10,654 bases of DNA from contig CAJUFV010000195.1 of NCBI GenBank assembly GCA_910585795.1, positions 1 to 10,654 of the forward strand. The letters are read 5' to 3'. A program made the translations under genes and the position numbers. Position 1 is the first letter of the stretch; each line of letters opens with the position of its first letter. Origin of the DNA: an uncultured Clostridia bacterium (GTDB lineage Bacteria > Bacillota > Clostridia > UBA1381). The notes under the pieces are model-generated. The model made no database searches and had not been told where the DNA came from. It saw nothing but the letters and a program-made list of their open reading frames with translations. Shown one piece after another: positions 1 through 7,567 of this stretch.

Positions 1-27
1 ATTTAACAAAAGGAGAGAGGGTTATAT

Positions 28-3000
28 ATGAAAAAAAGTTTAAGCATTGTGCTGTCAGCAGTTATGCTGTTATTAGCAGCCAGAATACCTGTCAGTGCAT
101 TAGACAACAACGCTGGAAAACAAACTGAAACTATAAGCTATACATATTCCGCCGGAGACGCAAAAACCTACACAAGGGAGATGGAAAAGCTCAGCCGCGG
201 TCTTGTCGCAATCCGTATGAACAACGGCGTATATCTTAGCTGGCGTTTGCTTGACAGCGAAGACGCAGTATTCGGAAGCGCAAATGAAAATGTTTCATTT
301 AATATCTATCGTGACGACAAAAAAATTGATACAGTCACCACTACAACAAACTATACAGATAATACCGTCGGTTCAAGCTATTCAGTCGCGCCCGTGATTA
401 ATGGCATTGAAAAAGAGAAATGCGCCAATGTATCAGTCATGGATAACAGCTATTTTGATATTCCTCTTATAAAACCTGAAGCTGAAACAACTTATGACAA
501 CAATGGCAATTTAGTGCGGGAAAATGCGGCCTTTTCTCCTTCCGATTGTTCAGCCGGAGATGTTGACGGTGACGGTGAATATGAAATAATAGTAAAATGG
601 GTATCCTCAGAGCATGACGTAGGCAATCCCGGAAACTACCCGAATTCTTATTCCGGCACTGTAAGATTTTCCGCATACAAGCTCGATGGTACAAAATTAT
701 GGGATAATGATATTAATCTCGGGAAAAATGTATATTCAAGCGCGCACACAGTTCAATTTCTCGTGTATGATTTTGATTTAGACGGCAAAGCCGAAATGAT
801 ATGTCAGACTTCACTTGGTTCAAAGGATTCCAAAGGCAAATATGTTTCACATAGCGCCGACCCAACAAACAATCCCAATATATATAATATCACAGACACT
901 GAAAATGAAGAAGCTGATTTTCGCAATAGCGGCTGGGGACTTATAACAAGCGGACAGGAATTTTTAACGGTATTTGATGGTCAGACAGGCACCGCCATTG
1001 ATACCATAGACCTCCCTACTGCCCGAGGCAATGCCTTAGACTGGGGTGATGCTAATAACACTGCTGGAAATAGAGTTAATCGTTTTATTGCAGATGTAGC
1101 TTATCTTGACGGCATAAAACCATATGCCGTATATCAGCGTGGATATTACTTCGGCAAAAATAACAATGGAAGACAAAGAGTAAGTATAGCCGGAATAAGC
1201 TTTAATGGCCAGCGACTTTCCGCTGATTATCGTTTTGATACAAAAAAAGGAGAACCCGGTTATTACGAAGGTTCTGAAAAATATGTTGGGCAAGGAAATC
1301 ATAACTGTACTGTTGCCGATGTCGATAATGACGGTAAAGACGAATTTATTAACGGAGCTCTTTGTATGGAAGTAAATGACAATAATGAATTTAAACCTAA
1401 ATGGTGTACATTCATGGAACACGGAGACGCTCTGCATATAGGCGACTATGACCCCACACATAAAGGTTTTGAATTTTTTACAGTACATGAAGACATCGGA
1501 CCTAATACTCTCAGCGGCACGACAGTATCAATCAATTACGGCATGTCTGTCATTGACGCAGATACTGGAGAAATAATATTTCATAACACTGCCGATGGCG
1601 ATACTGGCCGAGGTATGATGGCAAATGTCGGAGCCGGAGGATACTTTCAGATTAACAGCTCCAACGCAGGAAGCTATATAGCTAACGGTAATACTGATTT
1701 TTCAAAAGCATCACTAAGCAATAGCAATAACTATCTTGATTTCCGTATTTTTTGGGATGGAGACTTATATGATGAATTATCTAATGGTTCTTCCATATAT
1801 TCATGGAACGGCAATTCATTTTCACGAATATTTTCTGCCTCAGGATGTACAAGTATAAATGGTACAAAAGCAAATCCTGCTATTCAGGCAGACCTCTTCG
1901 GCGACTGGCGCGAAGAACTGATTTGTCCTACATACGACGGCAATTATTTGAGAGTATTCTCCACAACTATACCGACAGAATACAAAATGAAAACGCTGAT
2001 GCATGACCCTGTTTACCGCAGCGGTGTCGCGGCTGAACAAACAGCCTACAACCAGCCCCCTCATATCGGATTTTATATTGACAATGAAACGTTAAGAGGC
2101 GGTATAACAAATATCCAGCTAACACCGCCATCGAAAAAAGAATATAATATTGGTGAAAATCTTGACCTTACTGACTGTACTGTAATGGCAGAATATGCAA
2201 ACGGCTCAACTGAAGTAATAGATATTAATGACTGTGATATTTCCGGTCATAATCCATACAAGGACGGCAGACAGACAATTACTGTCTCATATATGCAAAA
2301 AAGCGATTCTTTTGAGGTGAATGTTGTTTCCGGCTTTGAATGTGATAAATCCGGTAATATTACCGCTTACTACGGAAATAATGAAAGTATTATAATCCCT
2401 GAATATGTTAACGGGATTTTGATAACCGCTGTTAAGGCCGACGTATTTACAAATGTTTCATCGCTCAAAGATATATATATATATAATGATATAAGCATAG
2501 AAGGCTTATTCCCCGATGGAATTATAATCCATTGTTTCGAAGGCTCAAAAGCGCACGAATACGCATTGACTTATAATATACCTTATGAGCCTATAAGTAA
2601 TACAAAAATCTATGCCGATGTCACCTTTGATGAAGAAGAATACAGCGAATATAATTCCAATAATGCTATTGCATCTATGACTAATATCAATACCATCTAC
2701 CCCCTTACATTTACACCTTCTATAAGAATTGATAATAAAACCGGCACAACATCCCCTGCGATGGATTTCTACAAATTAGACAATAATAATAACGCATATC
2801 TTGATATTGTGGCCAGACGTTTTTCAAGCTCCGGCAGACACGGATATATTACATTTAATGAAATTCCTGATTTGTCAATTATTGATGAATACCAATTATC
2901 TCTCGATTTTTCTATTCAAGAGAACACAAAAGAAGTATCCATTTCATTAAATGATGAACTTTCTCAACCCATTACTTCTATATCATCAAATACAGAAAAC

Positions 3001-3708
3001 ATAAATTTTGATACATGGTACCATTATATTTTAGAATATAAACATGGTCAATATAAACAAATAATAATAGATGGCAGCAGCAATGTAATTAGTAACAAAA
3101 TATTAGCTTACACCAATCACAATCCAGTAAAAACTATAAGTTTTCCTGTCCAAAAAACAGAAAATAATAATGCACATATATATCTTGATAATATCAGCAT
3201 CACTGCTCCCCTGATATCAACATTGACTATTAATGTTAAAGACAGCGAGGAAACCCCTGTCAGCAATGCTGACATAATATTATCGGCACAGTCATCAGAT
3301 AATAATATTACTGCTGTAACAAATGAAAACGGCCAAGCCATTGTTACTGTTCCTATAGGATGCTATCCTCTTAATGTATCCGCCGCACATATAGGTCATT
3401 TTACTCAGGATAACTTCACGGTATATTCCGCCAATCAGATTAAGGATGTCACTTTAGACGGTACAATTCCTTCGCAGAAGTATAAAATTTTGTCCGTAAA
3501 TGAAAACTCCATAACAGTAAACACACCTGAAAATGAAAATATAATTATATATGCGGCAAAATACAATAACGGCATTCTTGAAAAAATAGAAAAATTTATA
3601 CCTTCACAGCAGTATATAAACACATTTGACAACCTGACTTTTGCACCTGATAAAGTATTTATGTGGACAACGGATATGCAGTGCAAGGATATATGGACAT
3701 CTAATTAA
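28..3708 (+). CDS. Secreted multidomain rhamnogalacturonan lyase (PL11 type)
   Basis: Probable rhamnogalacturonan endolyase, which cleaves the rhamnose–galacturonate backbone of pectin by beta-elimination outside the cell. Residues 1-24 are a signal peptide (KK, hydrophobic core, VSA before Leu25) with no lipobox. The PL11 body covers about residues 35-690: an N-terminal beta domain (SRGLVAIRMNNGVYLSWRLL, 56-75), then a propeller with acidic Ca-binding-type loops (DVDGDGEYE 178-186, DFDLDGKAE 248-256, DVDNDGKDE 431-439) and the family-typical HGDALHIGDYDP (465-476) and ADLFGDWREELI (621-632). Added modules are Big_3 Ig-like (about 693-767), a short BspA/LRR_5-like segment (768-853), LamG-like (860-1061), carboxypeptidase-regulatory-like (1063-1145) and a terminal beta module (1146-1226). 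No dockerin, SLH, LPXTG or C-terminal membrane segment is visible. The ATG at 28 follows AGGAGAGAGG (11-20). Family assignment is strong from recognised motifs; the accessory-domain names are judged by eye. The promoter lies outside the window. Confidence 0.9.
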   Translation: MKKSLSIVLSAVMLLLAARIPVSALDNNAGKQTETISYTYSAGDAKTYTREMEKLSRGLVAIRMNNGVYLSWRLLDSEDAVFGSANENVSFNIYRDDKKIDTVTTTTNYTDNTVGSSYSVAPVINGIEKEKCANVSVMDNSYFDIPLIKPEAETTYDNNGNLVRENAAFSPSDCSAGDVDGDGEYEIIVKWVSSEHDVGNPGNYPNSYSGTVRFSAYKLDGTKLWDNDINLGKNVYSSAHTVQFLVYDFDLDGKAEMICQTSLGSKDSKGKYVSHSADPTNNPNIYNITDTENEEADFRNSGWGLITSGQEFLTVFDGQTGTAIDTIDLPTARGNALDWGDANNTAGNRVNRFIADVAYLDGIKPYAVYQRGYYFGKNNNGRQRVSIAGISFNGQRLSADYRFDTKKGEPGYYEGSEKYVGQGNHNCTVADVDNDGKDEFINGALCMEVNDNNEFKPKWCTFMEHGDALHIGDYDPTHKGFEFFTVHEDIGPNTLSGTTVSINYGMSVIDADTGEIIFHNTADGDTGRGMMANVGAGGYFQINSSNAGSYIANGNTDFSKASLSNSNNYLDFRIFWDGDLYDELSNGSSIYSWNGNSFSRIFSASGCTSINGTKANPAIQADLFGDWREELICPTYDGNYLRVFSTTIPTEYKMKTLMHDPVYRSGVAAEQTAYNQPPHIGFYIDNETLRGGITNIQLTPPSKKEYNIGENLDLTDCTVMAEYANGSTEVIDINDCDISGHNPYKDGRQTITVSYMQKSDSFEVNVVSGFECDKSGNITAYYGNNESIIIPEYVNGILITAVKADVFTNVSSLKDIYIYNDISIEGLFPDGIIIHCFEGSKAHEYALTYNIPYEPISNTKIYADVTFDEEEYSEYNSNNAIASMTNINTIYPLTFTPSIRIDNKTGTTSPAMDFYKLDNNNNAYLDIVARRFSSSGRHGYITFNEIPDLSIIDEYQLSLDFSIQENTKEVSISLNDELSQPITSISSNTENINFDTWYHYILEYKHGQYKQIIIDGSSNVISNKILAYTNHNPVKTISFPVQKTENNNAHIYLDNISITAPLISTLTINVKDSEETPVSNADIILSAQSSDNNITAVTNENGQAIVTVPIGCYPLNVSAAHIGHFTQDNFTVYSANQIKDVTLDGTIPSQKYKILSVNENSITVNTPENENIIIYAAKYNNGILEKIEKFIPSQQYINTFDNLTFAPDKVFMWTTDMQCKDIWTSN
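2471..2485. repeat. AT dinucleotide tract inside the lyase gene
   Basis: Seven AT units plus one A lie in frame and encode the end of Asp815 followed by Ile-Tyr-Ile-Tyr. The tract sits in the BspA-like segment, after the catalytic body. Loss or gain of one unit would shift the frame and remove the LamG-like and later modules while leaving the lyase body whole. The gene is in frame here. The tract may be only a result of AT-rich codon use. Confidence 0.6.
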
Positions 3709-3713
3709 TCCAC

Positions 3714-3746
3714 AAAAAAATCCAACGCTTTGCGTTGGATTTTTTT
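3714..3746. terminator. Bidirectional rho-independent terminator
   Basis: A perfect 8-bp stem (TCCAACGC at 3721-3728 with GCGTTGGA at 3732-3739) has a TTT loop and is flanked by seven A on the left and seven T on the right. Read on either strand it gives a GC-containing hairpin followed by a U-run. It lies between the ends of two convergent genes: 6 bases after the lyase stop and 15 bases after the SDR stop. It should therefore serve both directions. Confidence 0.95.
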
Positions 3747-3760
3747 ATCATTTAATATTA

Positions 3761-4561
3761 TCACGGCTGTTTGCCAATATAAGCAAGAATACCGCCATCT
3801 ACATACAACACATGGCCATTAACAGCATTTGACGCGTCTGATGCAAGGAATACAGCAGGCCCTGTAAGCTCTTCCGCCTCAAGCCATCTGCCTGCCGGCG
3901 TTCTGCCGCAGATAAACTGGTCAAACGGATGTCTTGAACCATCTGCCTGCTTCTCTCTCAAAGGAGCTGTCTGCGGTGTCGCAATATATCCCGGGCCTAT
4001 ACCGTTACACTGAATATTATCCGCGCCATATTCAGAACATATATTTCTTGTCAGCATCTTTAACCCGCCCTTGGCCGCCGCATATGCTGATACGGTTTCA
4101 CGTCCAAGCTCTGACATCATTGAACAAATATTTATAATCTTACCATGACCTTTTTTAATCATTGACGGAATAACTGCCTTAGCCATAATAAACGGAGCAT
4201 TCAAATCAACATCAATAACCTGTCTGAATTCATCAGCTGTCATTTCACACATAGGAATTCTTTTAATGATGCCTGCATTATTAACAAGAATATCTACAAC
4301 TCCTACTTCCGCCTCAATCTTCTTTACCATATCCTGTACCATGTCTTCATTTGTTACATCACAGACATATCCTTTAGCGTCGATACCATCTGCTTTATAT
4401 GAGGCAAGACCCTTATCGACAAATTCCTGCTTAATATCACAGAAAACAATTTTCGCGCCTGACTTTGCGTATGCCGAAGCAATCGCGTAGCCAATACCAT
4501 AGGACGCGCCTGTTACAAGCGCAACCTTACCATCAAGACTAAAATTTAAATAATCACTCAT
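3761..4561 (-). CDS. SDR oxidoreductase, gluconate 5-dehydrogenase type
   Basis: Cytoplasmic NAD(P)-dependent short-chain dehydrogenase of 266 residues, close in motif content to enzymes annotated as gluconate 5-dehydrogenase and related to KduD/DhuD ketodeoxyuronate reductases. Visible elements are the cofactor motif TGASYGIG (17-24), Asp42 at the end of strand beta2 (usually favouring NADH), NNAG (94-97), and the catalytic set Asn121, Ser147, Tyr160 and Lys164. The strongly family-like stretch GPGYIATPQTAPLREKQADG (189-208) and the C-terminal YVDGGILAYIGKQP make the subfamily call good. The start is supported by GGGAGG at 4572-4577, with about 9 bases of spacing. It lies 51 bases downstream of the VOC gene and probably shares its promoter. 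Its convergent neighbour is a rhamnogalacturonan lyase, so the real substrate could be a ketodeoxy sugar acid from pectin breakdown rather than gluconate; this is inference. The gene appears complete. Confidence 0.88.
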   Translation of the reverse strand: MSDYLNFSLDGKVALVTGASYGIGYAIASAYAKSGAKIVFCDIKQEFVDKGLASYKADGIDAKGYVCDVTNEDMVQDMVKKIEAEVGVVDILVNNAGIIKRIPMCEMTADEFRQVIDVDLNAPFIMAKAVIPSMIKKGHGKIINICSMMSELGRETVSAYAAAKGGLKMLTRNICSEYGADNIQCNGIGPGYIATPQTAPLREKQADGSRHPFDQFICGRTPAGRWLEAEELTGPAVFLASDASNAVNGHVLYVDGGILAYIGKQP

Positions 4562-4592
4562 TTTTAAATTTCCTCCCTATTTGTTTTATTAT

Positions 4593-4611
4593 TTTAATAT
4601 AAAATATTAAA
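4593..4611. repeat. AT-only inverted repeat between VOC and SDR genes
   Basis: TTTAATAT (4593-4600) and ATATTAAA (4604-4611) form a perfect 8-bp inverted repeat around an AAA centre, just after the VOC stop codon. It fills much of the 51-base spacer ahead of the SDR ribosome binding site. It contains only A and T, so it would be a weak RNA hairpin. It could instead be an operator-like palindrome or chance in an AT-rich spacer. Confidence 0.4.
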
Positions 4612-4612
4612 C

Positions 4613-5002
4613 CTACATTAAAGGGTCAGGACGATAAATAAGGTGTGAAAAATTACCTTCTATATCCTTATACCAATATGTTTTTAACCCACTCGCATTT
4701 TCGCTGATATCATGTACTTCCTCTACACGCCTGTCCGCTTTCAGCTTTGAGACAATTTCTTCAAAAGCCTTAGGAGAAACAGAAAAAGCAAGATGTCTTA
4801 TACCTGCTGATTTCTCAGTATCAGACGGTTTATCCTCTGTAGCCATAACAAATTCAATCATACTTCCGTCGGGAAACTGTAAAAAATACGTGCCCTTACC
4901 GTTGTCATATACAACTCTGCCGCCGTACATCTCCATATACCAGTCCTTTAATTCCGCAGTATTGTGCGATACAACAGCCACATGCTCAATTCCCTGTACC
5001 AT
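4613..5002 (-). CDS. VOC-family (glyoxalase/dioxygenase fold) protein
   Basis: Small cytoplasmic protein of 129 residues, the usual size for a single-chain vicinal oxygen chelate protein with two beta-alpha-beta-beta-beta modules. Module one starts with IEHVAVVSHN (5-14; His7 is the usual first metal ligand) and ends in the strand containing MIEF (48-51; Glu50 the second ligand). Module two starts GIRHLAFSV (67-75; His70 the third ligand) and ends YKDIEGNFSHLIYRP (111-125). The fourth ligand, normally Glu in the D-P-D-G-N-x-x-E motif, is His120 here, so metal binding or chemistry may differ from lactoylglutathione lyase. The substrate cannot be assigned. The ATG at 5002 is preceded by AGGAA (5011-5015) at 8 bases. 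It is the first gene of a probable two-gene unit with the downstream SDR, which suggests a small-metabolite role, perhaps in sugar-acid catabolism; that part is inference. Confidence 0.8.
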   Translation of the reverse strand: MVQGIEHVAVVSHNTAELKDWYMEMYGGRVVYDNGKGTYFLQFPDGSMIEFVMATEDKPSDTEKSAGIRHLAFSVSPKAFEEIVSKLKADRRVEEVHDISENASGLKTYWYKDIEGNFSHLIYRPDPLM

Positions 5003-5032
5003 GCAATCACTTCCTAAAATAAATTTATATAC

Positions 5033-5061
5033 ATTATAACATATTTTGCCAACTATTTCAA
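5033..5061 (-). promoter_or_regulatory. Sigma-A-type promoter for the VOC–SDR unit
   Basis: On the minus strand, TTGAAA (5056-5061) and TATAAT (5033-5038) are separated by 17 bases, with an extended -10 TG at 5040-5041. The predicted start near 5026 leaves a leader of about 24 bases containing the AGGAA site of the VOC gene. A short direct repeat AGTTG (5059-5063 and 5050-5054 on the complement) overlaps and follows the -35 box and might bind a regulator, though that is weak. The promoter lies between the end of the radical SAM operon and the VOC start. Confidence 0.75.
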
Positions 5062-5079
5062 CTGATTTATATAATAATT

Positions 5080-5733
5080 TTACAAAAATTCCACATCACC
5101 GCAGGTCATTAAGCTTCGGTGGACCTTCATAAATCCCGCTTTAAAGTCATCACAGTATTTATCCATAGCGTCAATAACACTCTGTGGCTTCAGATTATAG
5201 ACACTTCCTATTGCTATACACATTTTCAAAGTAAGTATGCTATTTTCATCTGATATTTTTTCAACACTATAAATATACGGGCGTATATCAGATTCCTTTA
5301 TTCCACTTTTGGATTTTTTCATAATCTTGAGTTCGTTTTTTTCAAGAATTAAATTAACATTCGAATCACCCTCATATTCCAGCTCAACAGTATAAACAGC
5401 TCTGTCAAGCTTTGTAAGGTCTATCTCCCTGCCTTCTACCTTCTTCACCGCCAGAATTTTATATCCCGGAGGAAATGCTTTATTTATTGTGTCAGTTAAT
5501 TCCTGTTCATTGTAATCACCGTCAAAACCAACCTTCATATATTCACAATCTGATGTAACACCCACTGACAGCGGCTGTGCCACAGTCATTATCGGATGTG
5601 GATTAAAACCCTGTGAAAACATAAAATTTATGCCTGTTCTTCGTACCGTGCGGTGAAACAAACGCACAAAGTCAAGATGTGAAATATATTTCACACGCTC
5701 ATCACGAGAATATTTTAATATGTAATTACTCAT
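5080..5733 (-). CDS. TIGR03936/DUF2344 radical SAM-associated protein
   Basis: Partner protein of 217 residues, found next to or fused to TIGR03960-type radical SAM enzymes; its biochemical role is not established. The N-terminal half shows the family pattern: YISHLDFVRLFHRTVRRTGI (16-35), then SQGFNPHPIMTVAQPLSVGV (40-59) and SDCEYMKV (61-68). The C-terminal half is a more variable beta-rich region. I chose the ATG at 5733 because homologues begin like MSNYILKYSRDERVKYISHLD-type sequences and a G-rich site (five G on the minus strand, 5740-5744) lies 6 bases upstream. An in-frame TTG at 5751 would add six unlikely residues. The gene overlaps the end of the radical SAM gene by 8 bases, so the two are probably translationally coupled. 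It is the last gene of the long operon, and no hairpin terminator follows it. Confidence 0.88.
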   Translation of the reverse strand: MSNYILKYSRDERVKYISHLDFVRLFHRTVRRTGINFMFSQGFNPHPIMTVAQPLSVGVTSDCEYMKVGFDGDYNEQELTDTINKAFPPGYKILAVKKVEGREIDLTKLDRAVYTVELEYEGDSNVNLILEKNELKIMKKSKSGIKESDIRPYIYSVEKISDENSILTLKMCIAIGSVYNLKPQSVIDAMDKYCDDFKAGFMKVHRSLMTCGDVEFL

Positions 5734-7567
5734 AACAAACCCCCGTACCAAAGGATTTTATTCCGCAGCCAGCACACTGCTGACGACAGTTATCTGTTGT
5801 AACCGCCTGCTTTGCCCTTTCATTTTCACGAATAAAGAATTCTTTTGTAACACCAATGTCAATATGCTCCCACGGTAAAGTCTCTTCATAGCTTCTCTCA
5901 CGCGCCGTATAAAAATCAGGATTAATGCCAAGCTCGTCAAAGCTCCGCATCCACATGTCAAAATCAAAATGTTCTCCCCATCCGTCAAATTTACATCCCT
6001 TTTCAACCGCTCTTATAATAACCTCTCCAAGCCGTCGGTCTCCTCGCGCGAACACTCCCTCTAAATAGCTCGTTTTATTGTCATGCCAGTTGTAACGTAT
6101 ACGGCGTGATTTAATCGCGTCTTTAAGTGTATTCTGCTTCTTAATAAGCATATCGCGCGAATCCTGTGCCGCCCATTGAAACGCTGTAAACGGTTTGGGA
6201 ACAAAGCTTGACGTGCTTACAGTTATATTTATCTGATTCGCTCTTTCCTCTTTGGGAATATCAAAATATACATCAAGCACCTTCTGCGCAAGGTCTGCTA
6301 TGCCGCAGACATCCTCTATGGTTTCAGTTGGCAGTCCTATCATAAAATATAGTTTAACATTTGTCCATCCGCCTCTGAACAGTAAATCCGTTGAATGAAT
6401 TATATCCTCTTCATTTATATTTTTATTGATAACATCACGCAGTCTCTGAGTACCCGCTTCAGGAGCAAAGGTTATACCTGTCTTACGTACCTTCTGCACC
6501 TTCTCCATTAAATCAAGAGAAAAATTATCAATCCTCAGCGATGGAAGCGATAAACCTATTTTCTTTTCCTCCGTGACCTTAAGCAAGCCGTCAGTCAGGT
6601 CGGGTAACCCTGAAAAATCGCTTGTCGAAAGTGATGAAAGTGATATTTCATCATAGCCGCTGCATGAGAGTAGATTTTCTGCTATATTAAGAAGTCTGTC
6701 CGGCTTTCTTTCCCTCAATGGTCTGTAAATATACCCAGCCTGACAAAAACGGCAGCCTCTCAGACAGCCGCGCATAACCTCCAGCATGACCCTGTCATGC
6801 ACAACTTCCCCAAAGGGTACTATTATAGTTTCCGGCGCATAGGCCATATTAAAATCCTTCACAATACGCTTTTTTATTTTTGATTTGGCGTGAGTATTAT
6901 TCGGGATAACACTTTTCACTGTATTGTCATCATTATATTCAACATCATAAAACGAAGGGACATATATTCCCTCTATATCGGCAATAGCTTCAAGATATTC
7001 TTTTTTACTGCTTTTACCATTCTTTTTCCATTTTATATATTCCTCAACAACCTCATGTATTGCTTCCTCGCCCTCGCCCATCATAAAAAAATCGAAAATA
7101 TCCGCTACAGGCTCTGCGTTATAAGCACAAGGCCCGCCTCCGCAGACAATAGGATATGTCTCATCTCTGTCGGCAGACCGCACGGGAATATCGGCAAGCA
7201 TAAGCATATTTACTACATTGGAATAACTTAATTCATACTGAAGAGTAAATCCAAGCATATCAAAATGAGTAACCTCGTCACCGCTTTCAAGAGCAAACAG
7301 CTTCATATCATGCTTTTTCATTTCCTCTTCCATATCCGTCCACGGAGCGAAAATACGCTCACAGTATGTGTCTTCTCTTTCGTTGAGAGTATGATACAAT
7401 ATTTTCAGTCCCAAATGAGACATCGCTATTTCATACGTATCCGGAAAACAAAAGCCAAAACGCACATCCACATCCGACGGATTTTTCAAAATAGCATTAA
7501 GCTCTCCTCCGGTATAACGGGTGGGCTTCATAACGGAGGATAAAATCTTATCTCTAGTTGTTATCAT
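5726..7567 (-). CDS. TIGR03960-type B12-binding-like radical SAM protein
   Basis: Predicted [4Fe-4S] radical SAM enzyme of 613 residues with unknown substrate. An N-terminal Rossmann/B12-binding-like region (about 30-180) includes CFPDTYEIAMSHLG (40-53), VCGGGPCAYNAEP (141-153) and MMGEGEEAI (162-170). I see no DxHxxG cobalamin base-off motif, so cobalamin use is doubtful. The radical SAM core contains RGCLRGCRFCQAG (266-278) with cluster cysteines 268, 272 and 275 in CxxxCxxC spacing, followed by SLSSLSTSDFSG (309-320), SLPSLRID (340-347), TFAPEAGTQRLRDVINK (366-382) and YFMIGLPTET (407-416). The extreme C-terminus has another cysteine group (594, 598, 601, 611) that might hold an auxiliary cluster or zinc. 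The ATG at 7567 has GGGAG within the end of gerW, which it overlaps by 14 bases. Paired with the TIGR03936 gene immediately downstream. In many Clostridia this pair precedes rng/rplU genes; here the next genes differ. Confidence 0.92.
   Translation of the reverse strand: MITTRDKILSSVMKPTRYTGGELNAILKNPSDVDVRFGFCFPDTYEIAMSHLGLKILYHTLNEREDTYCERIFAPWTDMEEEMKKHDMKLFALESGDEVTHFDMLGFTLQYELSYSNVVNMLMLADIPVRSADRDETYPIVCGGGPCAYNAEPVADIFDFFMMGEGEEAIHEVVEEYIKWKKNGKSSKKEYLEAIADIEGIYVPSFYDVEYNDDNTVKSVIPNNTHAKSKIKKRIVKDFNMAYAPETIIVPFGEVVHDRVMLEVMRGCLRGCRFCQAGYIYRPLRERKPDRLLNIAENLLSCSGYDEISLSSLSTSDFSGLPDLTDGLLKVTEEKKIGLSLPSLRIDNFSLDLMEKVQKVRKTGITFAPEAGTQRLRDVINKNINEEDIIHSTDLLFRGGWTNVKLYFMIGLPTETIEDVCGIADLAQKVLDVYFDIPKEERANQINITVSTSSFVPKPFTAFQWAAQDSRDMLIKKQNTLKDAIKSRRIRYNWHDNKTSYLEGVFARGDRRLGEVIIRAVEKGCKFDGWGEHFDFDMWMRSFDELGINPDFYTARERSYEETLPWEHIDIGVTKEFFIRENERAKQAVTTDNCRQQCAGCGIKSFGTGVCYE

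Noticed and set aside
559..1345. Repeated D-x-D-x-D-G loops in the lyase considered as a dockerin
   Set aside because: They are spread through the PL11 body over more than 250 residues and sit in propeller blades; a dockerin has two such loops about 30 residues apart, usually at a terminus.
1036..1488. 150-codon open frame antisense to the lyase, with hydrophobic stretches
   Set aside because: Lies wholly inside the PL11 catalytic body, has no convincing ribosome binding site and no recognisable family; shadow of codon use in the real gene.
5734..5751. TTG start adding six residues to the TIGR03936 protein
   Set aside because: The ATG at 5733 has a better G-rich site at proper spacing, and the family N-terminus fits there.
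6890..7231. 113-codon plus-strand open frame antisense to the radical SAM gene
   Set aside because: Low-complexity hydrophobic translation overlapping a well-supported gene; no start signal or family.
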